Shown: piece by piece, positions 11,467 through 19,737 of the stretch
Numbering within the stretch: position 1 is the first letter of the stretch
How the letters are laid out: each line of letters starts with the position of its first letter
DNA from: Nocardioides lianchengensis
GTDB lineage: Bacteria > Actinomycetota > Actinomycetes > Propionibacteriales > Nocardioidaceae
Length of the DNA stretch: 64,000 bases
Direction of reading: 5' to 3'
Assembly (NCBI RefSeq): GCF_900101465.1
Contig: NZ_FMZM01000007.1
Coordinates: 71,943 to 135,942, forward strand
Translations under genes and position numbers: made by a program
The notes under the pieces: model-generated
The model's database searches: none
Seen by the model: the letters and a program-made list of their open reading frames with translations, nothing else
What the model was told of the DNA's origin: nothing

Positions 11467-11783
11467 GGCTCGCGCCTCTTCCTCGCTGGACCACGTACGT
11501 GCGTCTTTAACGGACGATCCCCGACCGATAACGTCCGGATCGTACCCACGTCCGGGTGAAAACTGGAACCTGTTCCAGTTTCCCCGGTGAGTGCCGACCT
11601 GTCCACGATAGAGACCCGGACCCCTCGATCCCAGCGATCTCTGATCATGGACCGCGCCCAGGTCAGTGACCCCGGACACACTGTCGTCCCGCCTGGCGAG
11701 ATCGACGCCTTAAGTCGAGTACTCTTCATGACATTAGTAAGAAGGCCTGTTCGATGAGCGGGCTCGACGAAGGGTGCAGAAGG
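11467..11783. other. Divergent promoter region between korAB and the sulfate transporter
   Basis: 317 bases without a credible gene, separating korA (minus) from sbp (plus). It must hold both promoters. The clearest element is the palindrome at 11560-11581. The last 70 bases before sbp are noticeably AT-richer (around GAGTACTCTTCATGAC at 11717-11732) and are the likely sbp promoter. No sulfur riboswitch was recognised. Confidence 0.6.
11560..11581. promoter_or_regulatory. 22-bp palindrome, candidate TetR-family operator
   Basis: Arms AAACTGGAAC (11560-11569) and GTTCCAGTTT (11572-11581) are perfect inverted copies around CT. The core fits TnnAACnnGTTnnA, the pattern recognised by KstR-like TetR repressors of lipid and sterol catabolism. 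The position suits control of korAB, and possibly of sbp. The regulator is not in the window. The palindrome is seen; the regulator assignment is inference. Confidence 0.55.
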
Positions 11784-12824
11784 ATGAAGTTCAAGCGCGC
11801 AATCACGAGTGCGTCCGCCGGACTCCTGGTGCTGGGTCTCGCCGCGTGCGGCGGCTCCGGCTCCAGTGACGCGGACACGATCAGCATCGTCGGCTTCGCG
11901 GTGCCGGAGGCGGCCAACAAGGCGATCGCCTCGGAGTTCCAGAAGACCGACGCCGGCAAGGACGTCCGGTTCAAGACGTCGTACGGCCCGTCCGGTGACC
12001 AGAGCCGCGCCGTGGTCGAGGGTCTCGACGCCGACTACGTGCACTTCTCCGTCGCGACCGACGTGACCCGCCTGGTCGACGCCGACCTGGTCGCGGACAC
12101 GTGGGACGACGGTGAGAACAAGGGCGTGGTCTCCCGCTCGGTCGTGGTGTTCGGTGTCCGTGAGGGCAACCCGAAGAACATCCAGACCTGGGACGACCTG
12201 GTGAAGCCCGGGGTCGAGATCGTGACGCCCAACCCGGCGTCCTCCGGTGCGGCGCGCTGGAACGCGCTGGCGGCGTTCGGCCAGGTGGTCTCCGGAGGCG
12301 GCTCCGAGGCTGACGCCACCGACTACATCAACAAGTTCTTCGGCAACGTGGTCTCGCTGCCCAGCAGCGGCCGTGACGCCACCACCAGCTTCCTCGGCGG
12401 GACCGGCGACGTCCTGATGGCCTACGAGAACGAGGCCATCCTCGCGGCGCAGAACGGCGAGGGCTTCGAGTACGTCATCCCCGAGACCTCGCTGCTCATC
12501 GAGAACCCGGGCGCGGTCCTCGAGGACGCCGCCCCGGTCGCCGAGGACTGGCTCGAGTTCGTGCTCAGCGACGAGGGGCAGAAGCAGTTCGCCCTCACCG
12601 GCTTCCGCCCGATCCGCGACGACGTCGACTTCGGTGGCGAGGTCGAGGGCGCCGCCGACCCGAGCGACCCGTTCCCGACCGTGCCGACCCTGCTGACCGT
12701 CGACGGGGACTTCGGCGGCTGGGCCGAGGCCGCGCCCAAGTTCTTCGGCACCGGCACCGAGGGTGAGCCCCTCGGCATCATCACCGCGGCCATCGAGGCG
12801 TCCGGCAAGGCCGAGGACGAGTGA
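11784..12824 (+). CDS. sbp: Sulfate/thiosulfate-binding lipoprotein
   Basis: A 346-residue extracytoplasmic solute-binding protein that captures sulfate for the adjoining ABC permease. A lipoprotein signal with lipobox LAAC is seen about 20 residues in (LLVLGLAACGGSGS). Family motifs are SYGPSGDQSRAVVEGLDADYV and TPNPASSGAARWNALAAFG, corresponding to the SYGGSG and TNPKTSGGARWN motifs of Sbp/CysP. The ATG at 11784 is preferred over the in-frame ATG at 11754, since the longer form only adds a polar leader before the signal sequence. The stop overlaps the GTG start of cysT. Sulfate versus thiosulfate or tungstate cannot be separated with certainty, but CysTWA neighbours favour sulfate. Confidence 0.92.
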   Translation: MKFKRAITSASAGLLVLGLAACGGSGSSDADTISIVGFAVPEAANKAIASEFQKTDAGKDVRFKTSYGPSGDQSRAVVEGLDADYVHFSVATDVTRLVDADLVADTWDDGENKGVVSRSVVVFGVREGNPKNIQTWDDLVKPGVEIVTPNPASSGAARWNALAAFGQVVSGGGSEADATDYINKFFGNVVSLPSSGRDATTSFLGGTGDVLMAYENEAILAAQNGEGFEYVIPETSLLIENPGAVLEDAAPVAEDWLEFVLSDEGQKQFALTGFRPIRDDVDFGGEVEGAADPSDPFPTVPTLLTVDGDFGGWAEAAPKFFGTGTEGEPLGIITAAIEASGKAEDE

Positions 12825-13657
12825 CCTCGATCGAGTTGGGCCGACCGGCGAAGATCCGCCGGTCGGCCCGGTCGACGTTGACCCCCGTGTCCGGCCTCGG
12901 GCTGGGCATCGCGATGCTGTGGTTCAGCCTGCTCGTGCTGATCCCGCTGACGGCGGTCATGGTCACGGCGGTCGACGGCGGCTGGGACACGTTCTGGGCG
13001 GCGGTGACCAACGCCCAGACCGCCGCGGCGATCCGGCTGACGGTCTTCACGGCCGTCGGGGTGACGCTCGTCAACATCGTGATGGGGCCGATCATCGCGT
13101 GGGTGCTGGTCCGTGACCGGTTCCCCGGCAAGGCGGTGCTCGAGATCCTGATCGACATCCCGTTCGCGCTCCCGACGATCGTGGCCGGCCTGGTGCTGCT
13201 CTCGCTCTACGGCTCGGACAGCCCGATCGGGATCGACATCGTCAACCAGCGGCCCGCGGTGTTCGTGGCGTTCCTGTTCGTGACGCTGCCGTTCATCGTG
13301 CGCATGGTGCAGCCGGTGCTCGAGGAGCTCGACCGGGACGTCGAGGAGGCGGCCGCGTCGCTCGGCGCGAGCCGGTTCACGACGTTCCGTCGGGTGATCC
13401 TGCCGAGCCTGACCCCGGCGATCGCGGCCGGTGCCGCGCTGTCCTTCGCGCGCGGTGTCAGCGAGTACGGCTCCCTGGTGCTGCTGTCGGGCAACCTCCC
13501 CAACAAGACCGAGGTGACCTCGGTCCGGATCCTGAGCAGCATCGAGAACGACCAGCGGGCCTCGGCCGCCGCCGTGGCGGCCGTGCTGCTGGTCATCTCG
13601 CTCGTCGTGATCGTGGTGCTGGACATCATCCAGAGGCGGGTGGCGCGTCGTGGCTAG
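12821..13657 (+). CDS. cysT: Sulfate ABC transporter permease CysT
   Basis: A 278-residue inner-membrane permease with six predicted helices. The EAA loop (EEAAASLGASRFTTFRRVILPSL) would contact the CysA ATPase. SFARGVSEYGSLVLLSGN is the conserved CysT/CysW segment after the EAA loop. It starts with GTG at 12821 within the sbp stop and ends overlapping the GTG of cysW, so all are translated together. It forms the channel with CysW. Confidence 0.94.
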   Translation: MTSIELGRPAKIRRSARSTLTPVSGLGLGIAMLWFSLLVLIPLTAVMVTAVDGGWDTFWAAVTNAQTAAAIRLTVFTAVGVTLVNIVMGPIIAWVLVRDRFPGKAVLEILIDIPFALPTIVAGLVLLSLYGSDSPIGIDIVNQRPAVFVAFLFVTLPFIVRMVQPVLEELDRDVEEAAASLGASRFTTFRRVILPSLTPAIAAGAALSFARGVSEYGSLVLLSGNLPNKTEVTSVRILSSIENDQRASAAAVAAVLLVISLVVIVVLDIIQRRVARRG

Positions 13658-14471
13658 GTCCACCTTCGGGCGCAAGGGCCCGGTCGCCTACCTGCTCCGG
13701 CTGCTGGTCATCGCCTACCTGTTCTTCCTGGTGGCCTGGCCGGTCTCCCTGGTGGTGACGAACACCTTCGACGAGGGCTTCGTCAGCATCAGCGACCTGT
13801 TCGCCGATCCCGACGTCGTCACGGCCCTGCGGCTGACCCTGATCGCGGCGGTGAGTGCCGTCGTCATCAACACCGTCTTCGGCGTCGGCATCTCGCTGCT
13901 GCTGGTGCGCTACGAGTTCCCGGGCAAGCGCGCCCTCAGTGCACTGATCGACCTGCCGCTCTCGGTCTCGCCGATCGTGGTCGGCCTGGCCCTGGTGCTG
14001 GTCTACGGCGGGCGCGAGGGCTGGCTCGGACCGACCCTCGAACGCGTCGGCATCCAGGTCATCTTCTCGACGCCGGGCATCGTGATGGCGACCGCGTTCG
14101 TGGCCCTGCCCCTGGTCATCCGCGAGGTGGTCCCGGTGCTGACCGAGGTCGGCATCGAGCAGGAGCAGGCGGCCGAGAGCCTCGGGGCCAACGCCTGGCA
14201 GCGGTTCGTGCGGATCACCCTGCCGTCGGTCAAGTGGGCGATCGTCTACGGCGTCGTCCTCAGCCTGGCCCGGTCCCTCGGCGAGTTCGGGGCGGTCAAG
14301 GTCGTCTCGGGCAACGTGCTCGGCGAGACCCGGACCGCGACGCTGGTCGTGGAGGAGAAGTACCTCAACTTCGACCAGCAGGGCGCCTACGCCACCGCGT
14401 TCCTGCTCGCCATGGTCTCCGTGGCCTGCATCGTCGTCGTCTCCCTCATCCGCCCGAAGAGCCATGACTGA
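13650..14471 (+). CDS. cysW: Sulfate ABC transporter permease CysW
   Basis: A 273-residue permease partner of CysT. It has six hydrophobic helices, an EAA loop (EQAAESLGANAWQRFVRITLP), and the segment SLARSLGEFGAVKVVSGNV that marks CysW. The GTG at 13650 lies 8 bases inside the cysT end. A gap of 48 bases separates it from cysA. Length is typical for the family. Confidence 0.94.
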   Translation: MARSTFGRKGPVAYLLRLLVIAYLFFLVAWPVSLVVTNTFDEGFVSISDLFADPDVVTALRLTLIAAVSAVVINTVFGVGISLLLVRYEFPGKRALSALIDLPLSVSPIVVGLALVLVYGGREGWLGPTLERVGIQVIFSTPGIVMATAFVALPLVIREVVPVLTEVGIEQEQAAESLGANAWQRFVRITLPSVKWAIVYGVVLSLARSLGEFGAVKVVSGNVLGETRTATLVVEEKYLNFDQQGAYATAFLLAMVSVACIVVVSLIRPKSHD

Positions 14472-14519
14472 GTCGGCCGGGCGCACGGGCGACCCCATCA
14501 CTTTCCTGGAAGGTCCTTC

Positions 14520-15497
14520 ATGAGCATCGAAGTCGCGGGGGTGAACAAGAAGTTCGGGGACTTCGTCGCCCTGGAGAACGTCAATGTCACCATCCCCACC
14601 GGGCAGCTCACTGCCCTCCTCGGTCCGAGCGGCGGCGGCAAGTCGACGCTGCTGCGGATCATCGCCGGACTCGAGACCGCCGACAGCGGCACCATCTCGA
14701 TCAACGGCAACGACGCCACCCGGCTGCCGGCGCAGAAGCGCAACGTCGGGTTCGTCTTCCAGCACTACGCCGTCTTCAAGCACATGACGGTGGCCAAGAA
14801 CGTCGCCTTCGGCCTCGAGATCCGCAAGCGGCCCAAGGCCGAGGTGGCGGCGCGGGTCGACGAGCTGCTGAAGCTGGTGCACCTCGGCCAGTTCGCCCAC
14901 CGGCTGCCCTCGCAGCTCTCGGGCGGCCAGCGGCAGCGGATGGCCCTGGCCCGGGCGCTCGCGGTCGAGCCGCAGGTGCTGCTGCTCGACGAGCCGTTCG
15001 GCGCGCTCGACGCGAAGGTCCGCAAGGAGCTGCGCGACTGGCTGCGGCGGCTGCACGACGAGGTGCACGTGACGACGGTCTTCGTGACCCACGACCAGGA
15101 GGAGGCCCTCGAGGTCGCCGACGAGATCGTCGTGATCAACGAGGGGCGCGTGGAGCAGGTCGGCTCGCCCGACCAGCTGTACGACGAGCCGGCCAACAAC
15201 TTCGTCATGGGCTTCCTCGGCGAGGTCACGACGCTGAACGGGCGGCTGGTGCGCCCGCACGACGTCGAGGTCGCCACCTCGCCCCGCCCAGAGGCGTTGA
15301 CCGGCACGGTCTCCCGCGTGCTCCGCATCGGGTTCGAGGTGCGGGCCACGGTCACCACCGAGGCGGGCGACGTCACCACTGTGATGACCCGGACCCATGC
15401 CCGCTCGCTCGGCCTCGAGTCGGGCGTGCAGGTCTGGCTGAGCGAGGCCGCCGGCGCCACCACGGTGCCGGTCGAGCCGACCACGACGGTGGGCTGA
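14520..15497 (+). CDS. cysA: Sulfate ABC transporter ATP-binding protein
   Basis: A 325-residue ABC ATPase that powers sulfate import through CysT/CysW. All nucleotide-binding motifs are present: Walker [11 protein letters not shown]-loop FVFQHYAVF, signature LSGGQRQRM, Walker [13 protein letters not shown] and the H-loop VTHDQEEA. A short C-terminal regulatory region with a TOBE-like fold follows from about residue 235. The ATG is preceded by CTGGAAGG. The gene is the last of the sulfate operon. A strong hairpin begins 24 bases after its stop and could terminate it. Confidence 0.95.
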   Translation: MSIEVAGVNKKFGDFVALENVNVTIPTGQLTALLGPSGGGKSTLLRIIAGLETADSGTISINGNDATRLPAQKRNVGFVFQHYAVFKHMTVAKNVAFGLEIRKRPKAEVAARVDELLKLVHLGQFAHRLPSQLSGGQRQRMALARALAVEPQVLLLDEPFGALDAKVRKELRDWLRRLHDEVHVTTVFVTHDQEEALEVADEIVVINEGRVEQVGSPDQLYDEPANNFVMGFLGEVTTLNGRLVRPHDVEVATSPRPEALTGTVSRVLRIGFEVRATVTTEAGDVTTVMTRTHARSLGLESGVQVWLSEAAGATTVPVEPTTTVG

Positions 15498-15521
15498 GCG
15501 CCCGCCGTACCCCCGGAACGG

Positions 15522-15562
15522 CCACCCGCCTGAGAGGACTGCACCCCTTCTCGGGCGGGTGG
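15522..15562 (+). promoter_or_regulatory. Hairpin 1 of a duplicated cassette upstream of pstC
   Basis: CCACCCGCC (15522-15530) pairs perfectly with GGCGGGTGG (15554-15562). An inner helix of GAGAGG with CCTTCTC, one base bulged, follows. The apical loop is ACTGCACC (15538-15545). It may act as the cysA terminator, but there is no U-run, and the loop is identical to that of hairpin 2, which a plain terminator would not need. Confidence 0.6.
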
Positions 15563-15668
15563 TCCTCTTGAGGAGGAGCGGCGGTCTGGACATGCCGTTC
15601 CAAAAGCACACCATGCTGATGAACTTTGTGTACCTTGAGCGCGCGGCCCCGCGGGCCCGCCCCCGATC

Positions 15669-15713
15669 GGCCACTCGGCCGAGGAGACTGCACCCCTCCT
15701 CGGCCGGGTGGCC
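15669..15713 (+). promoter_or_regulatory. Hairpin 2 of the duplicated cassette upstream of pstC
   Basis: An 18-bp stem, 15669-15686 with 15696-15713, contains a single T-G wobble and closes on loop ACTGCACCC (15687-15695). Compared with hairpin 1 the stem shows one compensatory change (C-G to G-C) and one C-G to T-G change, while the loop is unchanged. This supports a functional RNA or DNA structure rather than chance. Confidence 0.65.
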
Positions 15714-15845
15714 CGCTGCACTCGAGGGGGCGATCTAGACCATTCTCGGGAAACCAGATAATTCTGCTGGACTTTAAGTACCTTTCTCCTCGTACAACCC
15801 CGGGTGCTGGTCTCGACCGCGCCTTGATGGATGAGGAACGGTGCG

Positions 15846-16871
15846 ATGACAGCAGTGCCCGAGACGCTCGTGGGGGGCTCCGAGGAGGATCGTCCGCGCG
15901 TGCTGCGGAGCCGGGAGTCCCTGCAGGACCGCATCTACCTCGGCAGCGTCCGGGCGACCGGCCTCCTGGTGCTCGCGATCGTCTCCTCGATCGGCGTCTT
16001 CCTGGGCCTGCAGTCGATCCCGACCCTGCGCCACTACGGCTTCGGGTTCTTCACCGAGTACCGCTGGCTGCCCAGCCAGGACATCATCGGGATCGCGGCC
16101 GTCGTCGTCGGCACCGTCCAGGTCGCCCTGCTGGCCCTGGTCGTCGCGTTCCCGCTCTCGCTGCTGACCGCGCTGTTCATCTCCGACTGGGCGCCGGCCC
16201 GGCTGCGTCCGACCCTGATCCGCCTGGTCGACATGATGGCCGCGGTCCCGGGCATCGTGTTCGGGCTGTGGGTGCTCTTCGTGATCCAGCCGCACGCCAC
16301 CGAGGTGGCCCACTGGATCAGCAAGCACGTCGGGTGGTTCCCGCTCTTCCACGTCCGCACCGACGTCGACTACCCGATCTGGAACCAGCTGCCCGGCTAC
16401 CCGTCGTACGCCGGGTCCGCGTTCATCGCCGCCGTCGCGGTGTCCATGATGATCTTCCCGATGGCCACCTCGGTGATGCGCGAGGTCTTCTCCGAGGCGC
16501 CCGTCAACGAGAAGGAGGCGGCGCTCGCCCTGGGTGCCACCCGCTGGGCGATGGTGCGGACCGTGGTGCTGCCCTTCGGTCGCAGCGGCATCGTCGGTGG
16601 CACCATGCTGGCCCTCGGCCGGGCGCTCGGCGAGACCATCTCGGTGGTGCTGGTCATCTCCCAGACCTTCGAGATCAAGGGCTACGTGCTCGAGTCCGGC
16701 ACCTCGACGATCTCCTCGCTGATCGCCTCCAGCTTCAAGGAGGCCTCGCCGGCCCAGCTCTCCGCCCTGCTCACCGCCGGGTTCGTGCTGTTCTGCATGA
16801 CCCTGGTCGTCAACAGCTTCGCGGCGGTCATCGTGTCCCGCTCGCGCGGCAGGGACGTGACGGACCTGTGA
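15846..16871 (+). CDS. pstC: Phosphate ABC transporter permease PstC
   Basis: A 341-residue permease forming the phosphate channel with PstA. It has six hydrophobic helices, an EAA loop (NEKEAALALGATRWAMVRTVVLPFG) and the ALGRALGETISVVLVIS segment of PstC. ATG 15846 was chosen over in-frame ATG 15831 because a GAGGAA ribosome site sits 8 bases before it. A long extracytoplasmic insertion (about residues 135-185, with HWISKHVGWFPLF) lies between helices 3 and 4. The stop overlaps the GTG of pstA. It is preceded by the duplicated hairpin/promoter cassettes, which probably govern the locus. Confidence 0.94.
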   Translation: MTAVPETLVGGSEEDRPRVLRSRESLQDRIYLGSVRATGLLVLAIVSSIGVFLGLQSIPTLRHYGFGFFTEYRWLPSQDIIGIAAVVVGTVQVALLALVVAFPLSLLTALFISDWAPARLRPTLIRLVDMMAAVPGIVFGLWVLFVIQPHATEVAHWISKHVGWFPLFHVRTDVDYPIWNQLPGYPSYAGSAFIAAVAVSMMIFPMATSVMREVFSEAPVNEKEAALALGATRWAMVRTVVLPFGRSGIVGGTMLALGRALGETISVVLVISQTFEIKGYVLESGTSTISSLIASSFKEASPAQLSALLTAGFVLFCMTLVVNSFAAVIVSRSRGRDVTDL

Positions 16872-18010
16872 CCCAGACCGCCACCCGGCGCGCCCCCGCC
16901 CACGTGCGGCGCGAGCCCGTCACCCCCGCCTCCGTCCCGCCCGCGCCCCGGCCGCCGGTCCCGCCGGTGGTCGAGGACGTGCGCCGCCCCAGCGGCCGGA
17001 CCCGCGAGGACCTGCTGAGCGTCGTCGGCGCCGGCGTGGCGTCGCTGGCGACCACCTGGCTCTTCTACACGCGGATCCTGCCGTTCGACGGGTCGATCGG
17101 CTTCGTCGTCCTCTGGTACGTCGTCTTCGTCCTCTTCTACGCCGGCCTGACCGCGCTGACCCAGCCGCGCCAGGTCGTGGTCGACCGGATCGTGACGACC
17201 GCGGTCATCGCCGCGCCGAGCCTGATCGCGCTGGCCCTGGCCAGCGTCGTGGTGATGACGGTGGTCAAAGGCCTCCCGGCGCTGACCCACTGGAACTTCT
17301 ACACCGAGGACATGGCCGGCGTCCGGGCCAACGACTCGTTCAGCCGCGGCGGCATCCTGCACGCTCTGGTCGGGACCCTGATCGAGGTGGCCATCGCGGT
17401 GTCCATCGCCATGCCGCTGGGCGTCGCCACGGCCGTCTACATCTCCGAGGTCGGGGGGCGGGGCGCCGAGCTGGTCCGCACGGTGGTCGAGGCGATGACC
17501 GCGCTGCCCTCGATCGTCGCCGGCCTGTTCATCTACACGATCTGCCTGGTCTACCTCGGCATGCCGACCAGCGGCCTCGCGGCCGCCCTCGCGCTGGCGG
17601 TGATGGCGCTGCCGATCATGGCCCGGGCCAGCTACGTCGTGCTGGGGGTCGTGCCCGGGGGGCTGCGCGAGGCGTCGTACGCCCTGGGGGCGGGGAAGTG
17701 GCAGACGGTGTGGCGAGTGGTGCTCCCGACCGCCCGCCCGGGCCTGGCCACCGCCCTGATCCTCGGCATCGCGCGCGCCGTCGGGGAGACCGCGCCGGTG
17801 CTGCTCACCTCGGGCGCCTCGACGTACTTCAACGCCAACCCGGTCCAGGACCCGATGAACTCGCTGCCGCTCTACATCTATGCGGCCGTCCAGACCGGCA
17901 ACCCCCAGATGGAGGAGCGGGCGTACGCCGCCGCCGCGGTCCTGCTCGCGGTCGTGCTCACCCTGTTCGTGCTCGCCCGGCTCGTCGCCGGCGGAAGGAA
18001 GTCCCGATGA
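16868..18010 (+). CDS. pstA: Phosphate ABC transporter permease PstA
   Basis: A 380-residue permease, longer than many PstA proteins because of a Pro/Arg-rich cytoplasmic leader of about 50 residues before the first helices. The transport domain from about residue 165 carries PLGVATAVYISEVGGRGAEL, the EAA-like loop REASYALGAGKWQTVWRVVLP and ARAVGETAPVLLTSGA, all diagnostic for PstA. The frame is open back to 15626, but the GTG at 16868 overlapping the pstC stop is the natural coupled start. The end overlaps the next ATG. Confidence 0.93.
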   Translation: MTQTATRRAPAHVRREPVTPASVPPAPRPPVPPVVEDVRRPSGRTREDLLSVVGAGVASLATTWLFYTRILPFDGSIGFVVLWYVVFVLFYAGLTALTQPRQVVVDRIVTTAVIAAPSLIALALASVVVMTVVKGLPALTHWNFYTEDMAGVRANDSFSRGGILHALVGTLIEVAIAVSIAMPLGVATAVYISEVGGRGAELVRTVVEAMTALPSIVAGLFIYTICLVYLGMPTSGLAAALALAVMALPIMARASYVVLGVVPGGLREASYALGAGKWQTVWRVVLPTARPGLATALILGIARAVGETAPVLLTSGASTYFNANPVQDPMNSLPLYIYAAVQTGNPQMEERAYAAAAVLLAVVLTLFVLARLVAGGRKSR

Positions 18011-19737
18011 CCCGCCGTACCCGGATCCGCGCCGGCCTCGCCGTGGCGCTGGCGCTCTACGTCTCGCTGTTCGCCGGCCCCGGCGGCGCGAGCGTCGCGG
18101 CGGCGCCGTCGTACGCCCTGATCCAGGGGTCGGGATCCTCGTGGGCGGCCAACGCCGTCAACCAGTGGGTCGCCGACGGCGACGCGAAGGGCCTGAAGGT
18201 CGTCTACACCGCGAACGGTGCCGCGCAGGGCCGCAAGGACTACGCCAACAAGTCGACCGACTTCGGGGTCACCGACTCGCCGTACCGGGGCAAGGACCCG
18301 ACGACCGGCGCGACGGACTCCCCGCTGGGCCGCTCCTTCGCCTACCTGCCGATCGTCTCGGGCGGCACCTCGTTCCCCTACCACGTCGAGGTCGGCGGCC
18401 AGATGGTCCGCAACCTCCGGCTCTCGGGCGACACGATCGCCAAGATCTTCACCAACCAGATCGACAACTGGAACGACGCGGCGATCACGAAGGACAACAA
18501 CGGCCGGGCACTGCCGTCGATCCCGATCATCCCCGTGGTGCGCGCCGACGGCGCCGGCATCACCAACCAGTTCACGACCTGGATGGTCAGCCAGCACGCG
18601 AGCCTGTGGAAGGACTGCAACGGCGGCAAGCTCGCGCCGACCGACTACTTCCCCGTGAACTGCGGCCAGACCCGTGGTCAGCAGAAGGCCCAGGCCGGCT
18701 CCGACGGCGTCATGAACTACGTCAAGAGCAAGGGCGCCAACGGCGCGATCGCGATGGAGGAGTATTCCTACCCGCTGATGGCGAACTTCCCGGTCGCCAA
18801 GGTCCTGAACAAGGCCGGGTACTACACGCTGCCGACGCAGTACAACGTCGCGGTGGCGCTGACCGCCGCCGAGATCAACAACAACCCGAAGGACCCCGAG
18901 TACCTGACCCAGAAGCTGGACCGGGTCTACGTGAACGCCGACAAGCGCACCTACCCGCTGTCGTCGTACGTCTACGCGATCATCCCGACCGCCGCGAACG
19001 ACTCGCGGATGACCACCGCCAAGCGGCAGACGATCGTCGACTTCCTGAAGCAGTCGATCTGCGAGGGACAGTCGGAGATCGGGCCGATCGGCTACTCGCC
19101 GCTCCCCATCAACCTGGTCCAGGCTGGCTTCACCCAGGTCAACAAGCTGAAGCTCGCCGACCAGAAGGTGCAGTTCGACGCCTCGATCATCACGAACGTC
19201 AAGAACTGCCACAACCCGACCTTCGTCGCGGGCAAGCCGCACGAGAACCACCTCGCGAAGGTGGCGCCGTTCCCCGCCGAGTGCGACCGTCCTGGCAAGG
19301 GGCCGTGCGCGGAGACCGTGGGCTCCTACAACGAGAACCCCGACGAGGACGGCGACGTCCCGGCCGACGCCGGCAACGGGGGTGGGGGCGGCGGTGGCGG
19401 CAACGGCGGCGGGACCGCCACGCCGACGGCGGGTGCCACGGCGTCCCCCGGAGCCACCCCGACCGCCACCGGGGGAGGGGCCGCGCCCGCGGCGACCGAC
19501 ACTGACGGCGACGGGCTGCCCGACGCCCCGCAGGCCGGCACCGATCCGGCCGCCGGTGAGGGCGGCGTGGACGGCGCCACCGCGGGGACGGCGGCCGTGG
19601 TCGCCACGACTCTCGACGCCGACGCGGCGGGATCGGGTGCGGTGCTGAAGGTGCTGGTCGTGGGGTTGTTCCTCGGGGCGCTGGTCGTCCCGGTGACGGT
19701 CGGCCAGGTCTTCGCGCGCCGTCGGGGCCGGCGTTGA
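18007..19737 (+). CDS. pstS: Phosphate-binding protein PstS, C-terminally membrane-tethered
   Basis: A 576-residue extracytoplasmic phosphate-binding protein. The signal peptide is at residues 1-34. The PstS domain (about 38-430) shows ALIQGSGSSWAANAVNQW, DFGVTDSPY, IFTNQIDNWND and VRADGAGITNQFTTWM. It then continues with a Gly/Pro/Thr/Ala-rich linker, a DTDGDGLPD calcium-loop-like segment near 498-506, and a terminal helix (about 545-567) followed by RRRGRR. There is no lipobox: the protein appears anchored by its C-terminal helix, unlike most actinobacterial PstS lipoproteins. It is coupled to pstA (ATGA) and to the next gene (TTGA). Confidence 0.88.
   Translation: MTRRTRIRAGLAVALALYVSLFAGPGGASVAAAPSYALIQGSGSSWAANAVNQWVADGDAKGLKVVYTANGAAQGRKDYANKSTDFGVTDSPYRGKDPTTGATDSPLGRSFAYLPIVSGGTSFPYHVEVGGQMVRNLRLSGDTIAKIFTNQIDNWNDAAITKDNNGRALPSIPIIPVVRADGAGITNQFTTWMVSQHASLWKDCNGGKLAPTDYFPVNCGQTRGQQKAQAGSDGVMNYVKSKGANGAIAMEEYSYPLMANFPVAKVLNKAGYYTLPTQYNVAVALTAAEINNNPKDPEYLTQKLDRVYVNADKRTYPLSSYVYAIIPTAANDSRMTTAKRQTIVDFLKQSICEGQSEIGPIGYSPLPINLVQAGFTQVNKLKLADQKVQFDASIITNVKNCHNPTFVAGKPHENHLAKVAPFPAECDRPGKGPCAETVGSYNENPDEDGDVPADAGNGGGGGGGGNGGGTATPTAGATASPGATPTATGGGAAPAATDTDGDGLPDAPQAGTDPAAGEGGVDGATAGTAAVVATTLDADAAGSGAVLKVLVVGLFLGALVVPVTVGQVFARRRGRR

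Larger units (their letters stand above)
15522..15784 (+). repeat. Tandem repeat of hairpin plus promoter-like box (two diverged copies)
   Basis: Copy 1 spans about 15522-15636 and copy 2 about 15671-15784. Conserved in order are the stem-loop with GACTGCACCCCT, a TCTRGAC word, TGCTG, and ACTTTnnGTACCTT (15623-15636 and 15771-15784, 12 of 14 identical). Spacing between hairpin and box is the same within one base. TACCTT fits the actinobacterial -10 pattern TAnnnT. Most of the rest has diverged, so the retained parts are probably under selection. Confidence 0.7.
15498..15845 (+). other. 348-base leader between cysA and pstC with tandem regulatory cassettes
   Basis: No gene is seen. The stretch holds two copies of a cassette of about 115 bases with a period of about 148: hairpin, then about 70 bases, then an ACTTTnnGTACCTT box. 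The second box is followed by about 60 bases and the pstC start. The separate entries describe the parts. Confidence 0.75.

Noticed and set aside
15498..15845. A known riboswitch upstream of pstC
   Set aside because: The hairpins do not match any class I recognise, and phosphate genes are not usual riboswitch targets; left as an unnamed regulatory repeat.
15626..16867. Long upstream extension of pstA through pstC
   Set aside because: It lies out of frame over pstC, and the coupled GTG at 16868 is the natural start.
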